Shown: in pieces, positions 25,111-33,979 of the stretch
Numbering within the stretch: position 1 is the first letter of the stretch
Layout of the letters: the number at the start of each line of letters is the position of its first letter
Assembly: GCA_017439185.1 (NCBI GenBank)
Contig: JAFRTM010000013.1
Span: 124,001 to 188,000 of the forward strand
Length of the DNA stretch: 64,000 bases
Reading direction: 5' to 3'
From: Bacteroidales bacterium
GTDB taxonomy: Bacteria > Bacteroidota > Bacteroidia > Bacteroidales > P3
Position numbers and translations under genes: made by a program
The notes under the pieces: generated by a model
What the model was told of the DNA's origin: nothing
The model's input: the letters and a program-made list of their open reading frames with translations, nothing else
Database searches by the model: none

Positions 25111-25754
25111 ACATCGTAATCCTCGCCAACGGCCAGTTCCCCGCCGCACCCCAACCACTCTCGCTCCTCCTCTCCGCCGACCACATCGTCTGCTGCGACG
25201 CAGCCTACGACAACCTCCTCGCCGCACTCCCCGACATCCCCACACCACTCACCGTCATCGGCGACCTCGACTCCATCAACTCCACACCACACAACCTCAC
25301 CCCCATCCGCATCTCCGACCAGAACACCAACGACCTCACCAAAGCCGTTCAATACACCCTCTCCAATCTCCATCCAACCTCAATCACCATACTCGGAGCC
25401 ACCGGCCTGCGGGAAGACCACACCCTTGGAAACATATCTCTCCTCGCCGACTACCAACAACTCTGCCAGCAACTTCCTGTCCCCATCACTCCCGTCATCT
25501 GCACCGACACCGGACTTTTTACCCCTATATCATCTCCCACCACCTTCCCCTCCTTCCCACGTCAGCAAGTCTCCATTTTTGCGCTCGACCCCACAATACT
25601 CATCACCACCACCGGCCTCCAGTACCCGCTTTCCGGCCAGCCGCTTCCCTCCCTCTGGCATGGCACTCTCAACTCATCCCTCTCCGACCAATTCTCCATA
25701 ACCCCCTCCCACGGCACTCTCCTAATCTACCAGACCCACCTCCCGAAATCTTAA
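25107..25754 (+). CDS. thiN: thiamine pyrophosphokinase
   Basis: 215 residues from the ATG at 25107, which overlaps the PnuC stop. N-terminal domain: C-C-D-A-A-Y-D-N-L and V-I-G-D-L-D-S-I, the Asp-rich thiamine/Mg site of TPK; then D-Q-N-T-N-D-L-T-K-A and G-A-T-G-L-R-E-D-H-T-L-G-N, the other two signatures; a small beta C-terminal domain follows. It converts thiamine and ATP to thiamine pyrophosphate and AMP, trapping the vitamin brought in by the receptor and PnuC. The gene is very C-rich at third positions in this strand. Symbol by family (also called tnr3 in Bacteroides). Confidence 0.9.
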   Translation: MNIVILANGQFPAAPQPLSLLLSADHIVCCDAAYDNLLAALPDIPTPLTVIGDLDSINSTPHNLTPIRISDQNTNDLTKAVQYTLSNLHPTSITILGATGLREDHTLGNISLLADYQQLCQQLPVPITPVICTDTGLFTPISSPTTFPSFPRQQVSIFALDPTILITTTGLQYPLSGQPLPSLWHGTLNSSLSDQFSITPSHGTLLIYQTHLPKS

Positions 25755-25782
25755 ATCCCCCTCGTCACACCCTCACCCGAAT

Positions 25783-25870
25783 CGAAGGTGACACGAATGA
25801 GTATCGAATGTGATACGAATGTGAGTCGAATGAATATCGAATGAACCATTAATGGGATACGAATGAACCC
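25783..25870. repeat. 11-bp periodic tract 2 (8 units)
   Basis: Eight units of exactly 11 bp, mostly CGAATGnnnAn: CGAAGGTGACA, CGAATGAGTAT, CGAATGTGATA, CGAATGTGAGT, CGAATGAATAT, CGAATGAACCA, TTAATGGGATA, CGAATGAACCC. It occupies most of the 370-bp gap after the thiamine operon. The rest of the gap is AT-rich and carries the promoter at 25985-26015. Confidence 0.8.
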
Positions 25871-25984
25871 CACCCCGTTCCCCTATATTAATACTATGTA
25901 TTAAATACACAGAAAAAACGGGGTGTGATTCCTGCTCAGGCACCCTCCCCAAAAACATAAAAATTCATAAATTTTCTTAAAACA

Positions 25985-26015
25985 TTTGCCAATCAAAAAA
26001 AAATACCTATATTTG
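25985..26015 (+). promoter_or_regulatory. promoter of the T9SS cargo gene at 26127
   Basis: TTTG at 25985-25988, 19 nt, TATATTTG at 26008-26015: a full Bacteroidota promoter. The leader is about 105 nt. Confidence 0.7.
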
Positions 26016-26126
26016 CATTGTAACAAAAAAAAGTACAAATCCTCCTTGGGTGCCCCTAACTTGCACTCATCGAGATGATTAGAAAGAAACAGAAACAAAT
26101 AAATTATTCATCAAAACACACAAAAA

Positions 26127-28787
26127 ATGAAAAAATCTGTAATCGTTCTGTGTTTTGCGCTCTGCGGAACCCTCGCGTTCGCCCAGACCAAACACGCTCC
26201 TGCACGCACAATGCAGAAGACCCAGAATGTAGCGGCCATTCAGACTCGCGACAACATCCGCGAGGCTAAGCCCAACTACAAAGCTTCTATCTTCAACACC
26301 AAAGCCGGCGGCGACGTCCTGATGCAGTGCGACTTTGGCACCGAAAACACTGGCTATTCCACCGGTACCATCGGAGCTGGCCAGACCATCATCAATCCCT
26401 CTGGCTCTTCCGAGAACCTCGCAGCTCACGGCTACACTTTCAACTGCGACAAGTGGATGCGTATCGCTGACACCAACCAGTCCACATTAAACGCTCTCGC
26501 AGGTTTGGAGTGCGCCCAGGGCGGTTATCCCGTACTCTTTGGCTATCTCTTCGATGGCGTCGGAGCTTCCTACACCCTCTCCAATATGTTCAAATCCACT
26601 ACCCCTGACAACGGTTTCATGCTTATGTCCATGATCGACAGTTACCAGGGTTGGGGCGGTCACGGCCTGGATGCCAACTATGACGCTTACATCCAGTTCC
26701 CCGCTTTCGCTACAACGGGTGCCCCCCTCGTAGTCCTCGAGATGTACCAGTACTATCGCAAATTCAACCGCGACCACTGCTACGTCGACTACAACACCGG
26801 CAGTGGCTGGCACTATATGGAAATCAACGTACGTGGAGTTGATGTTGACGAGAACTCCATCCTCCGCGGCACCCTCCGCGCTAACCTCCCCACCGCTTGC
26901 GCCAACGTGGCCAGCCTCGAGCTTCGTGTCCGTTGGGCTTGCAACCAAGGCGATGGCGGTTCCTACTGGTGGATGATCGACGACGTTCAGGTTGTGGAAG
27001 CCTTCGACAACGAGCTCCGTCTCACCCAGAACCTCTATGAAATTGGTACATACCACATGATTCCTCAGAACTTCGAGACCCCTCTCACTTGGTATGCCAA
27101 CATCCTCAACTCGGGTGCTAACGACCAGGCTACCGTTACCGTTGCCGTCAATCACCTCGACGCCAACTACTCCAACATGACACAGGTCGGTTCCAAAACT
27201 TATAGCAACCTCGCTTCCAACGAGTCTGGTGAGTTCTATGTCGATGGTATGGGCACCGCTAACGACGGCTTCTCCGTCCTCAGCACCCCCAACACTACCG
27301 CCAACCTCCCGGTTGCTGAAACCGGCGACCACTTCGTATTCGCTTCCTATAGCGCAGCCAACGTCCCCGCCGCCAACCTCGACACCATCGGCTATATGGT
27401 CAATGCCCTCCAAAACGATCCCGAAGGCAAAGGTCAGTATGCAGTTTGGGCACTCGATAACGGCTTCCTTACTCCTTTAAGCTACTGGGCTGAAGGTCGT
27501 ACCTATGAAAACAACCAGTGGTACGGTACCGACGACTACGGCTCGGACAACCCCTCCTACACCAAGCCGGGCTACTCCGCTTGGAACCGCTTCGTCACCG
27601 GTCCTAACGTACCCAATGGCTGGGTAATCCGCGGTATGCAGATCGTTGCCGCCACCCGTAGCGGTATCAACGTCGCTCCTATGTCTCACATCTCCGCCGA
27701 CCTCATGTACGACGTCTTCGCGACCGATACTTCTTCTTCGTTCAGTCTTTCCACCATCTCTACCGGTGCTGTTCAGTACGAGACCAAAGTCTCTGACTTC
27801 AACTACTACAACAACGATATGTCCCACTTCAGCTACGCTCAGATGAACGCTCAGGAATATATGGAGCCTGGTGACTACAATGTTATCAACATCCTCTTCC
27901 CGCAGCAGCCCGCCCTGCAGCCCCGCACCTCCTATCGTCTCGGCTACCAGCTCGACGACGGTTACTTCGCTCCCGCCGCTCAGGTTAGTTACTATGCTCA
28001 CCACTATGATGGCGACCCCGACTCCGTACGCTACACCAACTACATGGCAAACGACACCATCAACAACACCAAGAAATATGGTAACACCTGGCATCCCGGT
28101 TCTGGCTACAACCAGTTCGTCTATGATCCCGATCAGCAACAAATCTCTTGGGGATTCGTTTTCGACTATCCCCCTATGATCCGTATGCTCGTTGGTCCCT
28201 CTTACACCTATCCTACGCACAATGTAACCATCCAGTGCGAAGGTGAAGGTGGTGCCGCTTACTACGGTGACAGCGACGACGACCAGTGCGGCCAGACCCT
28301 TTCCATGGTTGAAGGTTCCAACCAAGTTTACTTCGAGGCCGAAGCTGGCTATCAGGTTCTTGAGCTCTATGTTGACGGCGTGTCTGTTATGATCGACACA
28401 ACTGATGCCGCTTTCGATGAGACCGTTGTTTATCGTTACACCTACAATGAAAGCGACGTGGTTCGCTACACTTTCCCCAACCTCACCGAGGATGCTACCA
28501 TCCGCGTCGTATTTGGCGAGCGTCAAGGCATCGACAAGGCTGCTGCTAACGTGAAGATGAACCTCTTCCCGAATCCTGCCAACAACAACGTGCAGCTCTC
28601 TATCGCTGGTGTTAACGGCACTGTCAACTGCGCTATCCTCGACATGAGCGGCCGCGTGGTTTACAACCAGAACATCAACGCTGAGGCTACCACCAACATC
28701 AACCTCTCCAACCTCGCTAAGGGTGCTTACTTCGTACGCATCACCAACGACAAGTTCACCAAGGTTGAGAAACTCATCGTTCGCTAA
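26127..28787 (+). CDS. secreted multidomain protein with type A T9SS sorting domain
   Basis: 886 residues. Signal peptide (V-I-V-L-C-F-A-L-C-G-T-L-A-F-A-Q). Residues about 65-290 look like a MAM/cleaved-adhesin jelly roll, ending W-W-M-I-D-D-V-Q-V-V-E. Two or more further beta domains follow. The last 75 residues are a type A sorting domain: N-L-F-P-N-P-A-N-N-N-V at about 812-822, V-N-C-A-I-L-D-M-S-G-R-V-V, L-A-K-G-A-Y-F-V-R-I and a K-V-E-K-L-I-V-R end. Type A cargo is exported by the T9SS and usually attached to the surface through A-LPS. No protease residues seen; an adhesin-like role is a guess. Own promoter and strong terminator make it a single-gene unit. Confidence 0.88.
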   Translation: MKKSVIVLCFALCGTLAFAQTKHAPARTMQKTQNVAAIQTRDNIREAKPNYKASIFNTKAGGDVLMQCDFGTENTGYSTGTIGAGQTIINPSGSSENLAAHGYTFNCDKWMRIADTNQSTLNALAGLECAQGGYPVLFGYLFDGVGASYTLSNMFKSTTPDNGFMLMSMIDSYQGWGGHGLDANYDAYIQFPAFATTGAPLVVLEMYQYYRKFNRDHCYVDYNTGSGWHYMEINVRGVDVDENSILRGTLRANLPTACANVASLELRVRWACNQGDGGSYWWMIDDVQVVEAFDNELRLTQNLYEIGTYHMIPQNFETPLTWYANILNSGANDQATVTVAVNHLDANYSNMTQVGSKTYSNLASNESGEFYVDGMGTANDGFSVLSTPNTTANLPVAETGDHFVFASYSAANVPAANLDTIGYMVNALQNDPEGKGQYAVWALDNGFLTPLSYWAEGRTYENNQWYGTDDYGSDNPSYTKPGYSAWNRFVTGPNVPNGWVIRGMQIVAATRSGINVAPMSHISADLMYDVFATDTSSSFSLSTISTGAVQYETKVSDFNYYNNDMSHFSYAQMNAQEYMEPGDYNVINILFPQQPALQPRTSYRLGYQLDDGYFAPAAQVSYYAHHYDGDPDSVRYTNYMANDTINNTKKYGNTWHPGSGYNQFVYDPDQQQISWGFVFDYPPMIRMLVGPSYTYPTHNVTIQCEGEGGAAYYGDSDDDQCGQTLSMVEGSNQVYFEAEAGYQVLELYVDGVSVMIDTTDAAFDETVVYRYTYNESDVVRYTFPNLTEDATIRVVFGERQGIDKAAANVKMNLFPNPANNNVQLSIAGVNGTVNCAILDMSGRVVYNQNINAEATTNINLSNLAKGAYFVRITNDKFTKVEKLIVR

Positions 28788-28831
28788 GCGTTAGCGACCA
28801 GGCAACCCAATCAGTTGCCGTCACGATAACC

Positions 28832-28869
28832 AGTGCGGGACTCCGTTTTCGGAGTCCCGCACTATTTTT
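28832..28869 (+). terminator. strong rho-independent terminator
   Basis: AGTGCGGGACTCCG pairs perfectly with CGGAGTCCCGCACT around a TTTT loop, followed by ATTTTTA. It closes the T9SS cargo gene. The remaining 200 bp before rimP is AT-rich and holds only the promoter. Confidence 0.92.
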
Positions 28870-29013
28870 ACTACCTCAAAAACACTGATTCTCCACTCTT
28901 TACACGTCAAAATATTACAAAACAAAGCAAATTTCCTATAAAAATATTTTATTGTCAATATGCTGGTAATCAAAATAATAATAGAAGTATAAATATAAAA
29001 AAGTAAAATAAAT

Positions 29014-29044
29014 TTTGTCAGTTCGAAAAAAGTGCGTATTTTTG
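29014..29044 (+). promoter_or_regulatory. promoter of the rimP-nusA-infB operon
   Basis: TTTG at 29014-29017, 19 nt, TATTTTTG at 29037-29044; 65 nt before the rimP ATG. Confidence 0.75.
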
Positions 29045-29108
29045 CAGTCGGTTTTTGAGAGCGGGGACGTGAGTCCCCTTATTTATTGCCACACCCAAAA
29101 CAGCAGCT

Positions 29109-29549
29109 ATGATAGACAAACTGCATTTAATGGAAATAGTAAAAGACACACTCGGCGAAGGGCCCGTTTACCTCGTTGGACTCAAGGTCAGTAACGACAA
29201 CCGTATAAACATTGACCTTGACGGCGACAACGGCGTAACCATCGACGATTGTATCAACCTCAGTCGCGAAATCAATTCCAAACTCGACCGTGATGTCGAA
29301 GACTATGAACTCAACGTCTCATCAGCTGGAGCGGACTCTCCGCTCAAACTTCCTCGCCAGTACAAGCGCCACATAGGGAGAACCCTTTCGGTGGACACTA
29401 CCGACGGCACTCATCACGAGGCTCAACTTGTCGCCGCCGACGACTCCTCCATCACCTTGCAGACCAAAGGCACCAGACGCCAGCCGGCAGAAGAACTCAC
29501 TTTCTCCTTTAGTGAGATAAGAGTGGCCCATGTGGTCGTGAAAATATAA
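29109..29549 (+). CDS. rimP: ribosome maturation factor RimP
   Basis: 146 residues in two domains: an N-terminal alpha-beta domain with I-N-I-D-L-D-G-D-N-G-V-T-I-D-D-C and L-S-R-E-I-N-S-K-L, and a C-terminal SH3-like barrel starting L-K-L-P-R-Q-Y-K-R-H-I-G-R. RimP is needed for 30S subunit assembly. The family signature S-S-A-G-A-D-S-P-L is a variant of the usual S-S-P-G. It heads the conserved rimP-nusA-infB operon. Confidence 0.92.
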   Translation: MIDKLHLMEIVKDTLGEGPVYLVGLKVSNDNRINIDLDGDNGVTIDDCINLSREINSKLDRDVEDYELNVSSAGADSPLKLPRQYKRHIGRTLSVDTTDGTHHEAQLVAADDSSITLQTKGTRRQPAEELTFSFSEIRVAHVVVKI

Positions 29550-29606
29550 TTATAATAATTATAAGGAATACATATTATATAATATAGAAACAACACAGAC
29601 AGTCAA

Positions 29607-30854
29607 ATGAAGACTCAAGAGAAGACTCAAGACCTGATTGATTCCTTTTCGGAATTTAAAGAGTTAAAAAACATCGACCGTGAGCGCCTTATGCGTATCC
29701 TCGAGGAGGTTTTTCGTGCCGCGTTAGCCAAGCGTTATGGCACCGATGACAACTTCAACATCATCGTTAACATCGACAAAGGAGACCTCGAGATTTTCCG
29801 CAACCGTGTCATTGTCGAGGATGGCAATGTTCAGGATCCCAAGCGCGAAATAGAATATAGCGAAGCCATAAAGGTAGAACCTGACTTTGAAGTAGGAGAG
29901 GAGTTCTCCGAACCTATATCCCTTTCTGAGTTCGGAAGACGCGAAATCCTCACTATCCGTCAAAACCTCAACAGCAAAGTTCAGGACTACGAGAAGTCAC
30001 TCGTCTTCCAGAAATATAAGGAGAAGGTTGGAGAAATCGTAGTGGGAGAAGTATATCAGCCGTGGAGCAAGGAAATCATCGTCCAGGACGAGGAGAAGAT
30101 AGAGATGTCGCTGCCAAAGACTGAGCAGATCCCGACCGACCATTACCGTAAAGGTGATGTGGTGCGTGCAGTGGTACAGAAAGTGGAGATGCGCAACAAC
30201 AACCCGGTAATTGTATTGTCGCGTACAGCCCCCCAGTTCCTTGAGCAGCTCCTTGCAGCCGAGGTGTCTGAAATACACGACGGCACTATCACCATACGCA
30301 ACATTGTGCGTGTTCCCGGAGAGCGCGCCAAGATAGCAGTAGAATCATACGACGACCGCATTGACCCGGTGGGAAGCTGTGTCGGTGTCAAGGGAAGCCG
30401 TATTCACGGAATCGTACGTGAGCTGAACAATGAGAATATCGACATCATAAATTACACTCCGCGTGTCGACGTGATGATTCAGCGTGCCCTCAGTCCCGCA
30501 AAGACCACTTCGGTAAAAGTCTTCGAGGAGGAAAAACGTGCCGAGGTATATATGGAGCCCGATCAGGTTTCGTTGGCGATAGGTAAGGGTGGATGTAATA
30601 TCAAACTCGCTTCCAAACTCGTGGGTTATAATATAGAAGTATATCGCGACGTGGACGAGGATTTCGATGATGTTGACTTGAGAGAGTTCGATGACGAAAT
30701 CGACCAGTGGATTATTGATGTTCTTATCGGCATAGGTTGCGATACGGCCAAGAGTGTGCTCAACATTTCAAAGGAAGACCTTCTCAAACGTACCGACCTC
30801 GAAGAGGAGACGGTTGACCATATAATTGAGGTGCTTCAGTCCGAGTTCGAATAA
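29607..30854 (+). CDS. nusA: transcription termination/antitermination factor NusA
   Basis: 415 residues. Order: RNA-polymerase-binding N-terminal domain (1-125), S1 domain (about 135-200; V-V-G-E-V-Y then E-M-S-L-P-K-T-E-Q), two KH domains (G-S-C-V-G-V-K-G-S-R-I-H at about 258-269 and A-I-G-K-G-G-C-N-I-K-L-A-S-K near 330-342), and a short acidic C-terminal part. Length matches Bacteroidota NusA. It regulates pausing, termination and rRNA antitermination. Second gene of the operon. Confidence 0.95.
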   Translation: MKTQEKTQDLIDSFSEFKELKNIDRERLMRILEEVFRAALAKRYGTDDNFNIIVNIDKGDLEIFRNRVIVEDGNVQDPKREIEYSEAIKVEPDFEVGEEFSEPISLSEFGRREILTIRQNLNSKVQDYEKSLVFQKYKEKVGEIVVGEVYQPWSKEIIVQDEEKIEMSLPKTEQIPTDHYRKGDVVRAVVQKVEMRNNNPVIVLSRTAPQFLEQLLAAEVSEIHDGTITIRNIVRVPGERAKIAVESYDDRIDPVGSCVGVKGSRIHGIVRELNNENIDIINYTPRVDVMIQRALSPAKTTSVKVFEEEKRAEVYMEPDQVSLAIGKGGCNIKLASKLVGYNIEVYRDVDEDFDDVDLREFDDEIDQWIIDVLIGIGCDTAKSVLNISKEDLLKRTDLEEETVDHIIEVLQSEFE

Positions 30855-30934
30855 AATCTTGCGTCTTTCCAATCAGATACGACAGAGCAACACCAATCAT
30901 CAGGCTACAATTTAACGAAAATAAAAAGCTATAA

Positions 30935-33787
30935 ATGGCAGAAACAAAGAACATAAGATTAAACAAAGCTGCAAAAGAGTTTAATGTGGGAATACAAAAT
31001 CTGGTGGACTTCCTGAAGAAGAAAGGGCACGAGGTGGAGATGAACCCCAATACCCGCATTACGCCCGAGCAGTATGCCATATTGGCAAAAGAGTACCAGT
31101 CGGAAAAAGAGGTAAAAGAGCAAGCCGATAAAATTGAGCTGGCGACCAGTGGTGATGTCGTGTCTATTGACAATGGACAGGCGGCAAAGGCTTCAACAAA
31201 AGAGACGAGAGACGAGGAAGTAATAATCAAGAATGTCGCATTTGTTGAGACTCGTAAAGAGCAGCCGAAGGAGAAGCCTGCGGCAAAAGCAAAGGAAGAG
31301 CCGAAGGAAGAGCCTGAGGTTACCCCAGAACCGGAGGTGGAGCAGGCTCCCGAGCCAGAACCCGTAGAACAGCAGGCCCCAGTTGATGAGGAGGTAAAGT
31401 CTGATAAGAAGTTGGGCGGCCTTAAGGTCGTTGACAAGATTGACTTGTCCGGATTGGAGACTCCGAAACCGGCCAAGCGTAGCAAGAAGTCCAAAGAGTC
31501 CGAGCCCCAAAAAACTCCGAAGGCCCCCAAAGCAGAGCCGAAGCTTGAAGCTCCAGCGCCTGTGGAAGAGGAAAAGAAAGAACAGCCGGCACCACAACCC
31601 GAGAAGGTGATAGAGTTTGTGCCGACAGAATATCAGAAGCTCGAAGGCCCCAAGGTCGTTAATAAGATAGACCTTTCCCAGTTTGAGAAAGCAAAACCTG
31701 TAAGCGAGGGAGAACGCCGCCGCCGTAAGAGAATACGCAAAGAGGGAGTAAAGGTGGACGGGACAGCAGTTGTCTCTGGAGTGGCATCGGTAGGAGCCCG
31801 TCCCGAGGGCACCAAGCCTCCGAAAGACAAGAAGAGCGAGAAGCAGGGTAAGAAGAAAACGGAGAAGAAGAAAGTTGAGATTGACGACAATGAAATAGAG
31901 AAGCAGATAAGGGATACCCTTTCCCGCCTGGGCTCCAAGGGTAAGTCGGCAACTTCCAAACACAACCGCGAGAAGCGCCAGAAGGTGCACCAGCGTATGG
32001 AGGAAGAGCTGCTGAACGAGATGGAGGAGCAGAAGATGCTGCAGGTGACCGAATTCGTTACTGCCAACGAGTTGGCCACGATGATGCAGGTGCCTGTTAC
32101 CAAGATCATAGCCACGTGTATGTCGGTAGGCATATTTGTGAGCATAAACCAACGTCTTGACGCAGAGACTATAAAACTTATAGCCGATGAGTTCGGATTT
32201 GACATAAAGTTTGCGTCAGAAGACGTGGTGAACACTATCAGTAAGATTGAGGAAGAAGACCGTCCGGAAGACCTTGTTACCCGAAATCCGATTATTACGG
32301 TAATGGGACATGTGGACCACGGTAAGACATCGTTGCTTGACTATATCCGCAAGACCAACGTGATAGCTGGAGAGGCTGGCGGAATCACGCAACATATCGG
32401 AGCTTATGAGGTGCAGACAGCAGATGGGCGCAAGATAACGTTCCTCGACACTCCCGGTCACGAGGCATTTACGGCTATGCGTGCACGTGGAGCCAAGATG
32501 ACGGATATAGCCATCATCGTAATAGCTGCCGACGACAAGATAATGCCGCAGACGGTAGAGGCTATCAACCACGCCCAGTCGGCAGGAGTGCCAATTGTGT
32601 TTGCAATAAACAAGATAGATAAGCCCGGAGCTGATCCCGACCGCATCAAGACGGAGTTGGCGAATATGAACTTGCTCATAGAGGAATGGGGCGGTAAGTA
32701 CCAGAGTCAGGACATCAGTGCGAAGAAAGGAATTGGAGTTGAAGAATTGCTGGAGAAGGTTATCCTGCAGGCAGACATAATGGAGCTTAAAGGAAATCCG
32801 AGCAAGAGAGCTAAGGGAGTGGTTATTGAGAGTGCGTTGGACAAAGGACGTGGATATGTGGCAAAGCTTTTGGTGCAGGACGGTACCATTAGGAAGGGCG
32901 ACCCGATTGTGGCAGGAGCTGTGGCAGGCCGCGTACGCGCAATGTATAACGAGAGGAACCAGGAGGTCATGTCGGCAGGTCCTTCGCAGCCGGTATTGTT
33001 GCTGGGTCTGACGGGAGCCTGTCAGGCTGGCGATACGTTCAATGTGATGGAGAACGAGAAAGAGGCTAAGGACATTGCCACGAAGAGAACCCAGCTGGCC
33101 CGTGAACAGGGACTCCGTACCCAGACGCACCTTACGCTGGAGGAAATTGGCCGTCGTCGTGCCCTTGGAAACTTCAAGGAGCTTAATATAATAGTGAAGG
33201 GCGACGTGGACGGTTCGGTGGAGGCTTTGAGTGATTCGCTCATAAAGCTTGGCACCGACGAGGTTCAGGTCAACGTCATACACAAGGCAGTGGGACAGAT
33301 CTCAGAGAACGATGTTATGTTGGCAATGTCGTCGGACGCCATCATTATCGGATTCCAGGTGAGACCCTCGGTGGGAGCTCGTAAGATGGCGGAGACTGAA
33401 CATATCGATATTCGTCTGTATAGTATCATATATGACGCAATTAACGAGTTGAAGGATGCTATCGAAGGAATGCTTGCGCCTGAGACACAAGAGAAGATCA
33501 CGTGCAATCTGGAAGTGCGGGAAACGTTCAAGATCTCGAAGGTTGGCACGATTGCAGGATGTATGTGCCTGGACGGCAAGATAGCCCGTTCCACGAGTGT
33601 GCGTATCATACGAGACGGTATAGTTGTCTATACCGGCAAGCTGGCTTCGCTGAAGAGATTCAAAGATGACGTGAAGGAGGTGGTAAGCGGTCAGGACTGC
33701 GGACTGAGTATAGAGAACTTCAACGACATAAAGGTTGGAGATATTGTAGAGGGTTACGAAGTGATAGAGATAAAGAGGAAATTGTAA
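30935..33787 (+). CDS. infB: translation initiation factor IF-2
   Basis: 950 residues. N-terminal IF2N-like helix region ([11 protein letters not shown]), a long low-complexity Lys/Glu/Pro linker to about residue 365, a second IF2N domain, then the GTPase: G1 G-H-V-D-H-G-K-T at about 458-465, G-G-I-T-Q-H-I-G switch I, D-T-P-G-H switch II, N-K-I-D. Domains II, III and IV follow to the end. IF-2 delivers initiator tRNA to the 30S subunit. Within the linker the phrase L-x-G-(L/P)-K-V-V-(D/N)-K-I-D-L-S occurs twice, a duplication typical of this fast-evolving region. Third gene of the operon. Confidence 0.97.
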   Translation: MAETKNIRLNKAAKEFNVGIQNLVDFLKKKGHEVEMNPNTRITPEQYAILAKEYQSEKEVKEQADKIELATSGDVVSIDNGQAAKASTKETRDEEVIIKNVAFVETRKEQPKEKPAAKAKEEPKEEPEVTPEPEVEQAPEPEPVEQQAPVDEEVKSDKKLGGLKVVDKIDLSGLETPKPAKRSKKSKESEPQKTPKAPKAEPKLEAPAPVEEEKKEQPAPQPEKVIEFVPTEYQKLEGPKVVNKIDLSQFEKAKPVSEGERRRRKRIRKEGVKVDGTAVVSGVASVGARPEGTKPPKDKKSEKQGKKKTEKKKVEIDDNEIEKQIRDTLSRLGSKGKSATSKHNREKRQKVHQRMEEELLNEMEEQKMLQVTEFVTANELATMMQVPVTKIIATCMSVGIFVSINQRLDAETIKLIADEFGFDIKFASEDVVNTISKIEEEDRPEDLVTRNPIITVMGHVDHGKTSLLDYIRKTNVIAGEAGGITQHIGAYEVQTADGRKITFLDTPGHEAFTAMRARGAKMTDIAIIVIAADDKIMPQTVEAINHAQSAGVPIVFAINKIDKPGADPDRIKTELANMNLLIEEWGGKYQSQDISAKKGIGVEELLEKVILQADIMELKGNPSKRAKGVVIESALDKGRGYVAKLLVQDGTIRKGDPIVAGAVAGRVRAMYNERNQEVMSAGPSQPVLLLGLTGACQAGDTFNVMENEKEAKDIATKRTQLAREQGLRTQTHLTLEEIGRRRALGNFKELNIIVKGDVDGSVEALSDSLIKLGTDEVQVNVIHKAVGQISENDVMLAMSSDAIIIGFQVRPSVGARKMAETEHIDIRLYSIIYDAINELKDAIEGMLAPETQEKITCNLEVRETFKISKVGTIAGCMCLDGKIARSTSVRIIRDGIVVYTGKLASLKRFKDDVKEVVSGQDCGLSIENFNDIKVGDIVEGYEVIEIKRKL

Positions 33788-33844
33788 AAAAAAGTTGCAG
33801 GAGATACAATAAAAGAAGTAAGTTGTCGTTATTTATAACGTGTT

Positions 33845-33916
33845 GCCTCCTTAGTTCAACGGATAGAACGGAAGTTTCCTAAACTTTAAATGAGGGTTCG
33901 ATTCCCCCAGGAGGTA
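33845..33916 (+). tRNA. tRNA-Arg (anticodon CCU)
   Basis: Cloverleaf with acceptor GCCTCCT/AGGAGGT (first pair G-U), D arm TTAGTTCAACGGATAGAA, anticodon loop TTCCTAA (anticodon CCT), T loop TTCGATT in a GAGGG/CCCCC stem region, discriminator A. CCA is not encoded. It follows infB by 57 bp and is closed by the terminator at 33923. Confidence 0.93.
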
Positions 33917-33922
33917 CGAAAG

Positions 33923-33955
33923 AGCGTAAAGGACGGAAGGCCTTTACGCTTTTTG
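33923..33955 (+). terminator. rho-independent terminator after tRNA-Arg
   Basis: AGCGTAAAGG and CCTTTACGCT form a perfect 10-bp stem, then TTTTG. It also lies 25 bp beyond the stop of the convergent gene and may serve both strands. Confidence 0.85.
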
Positions 33956-33979
33956 TTTGCTTTGCTTTTTTATGTAGAG

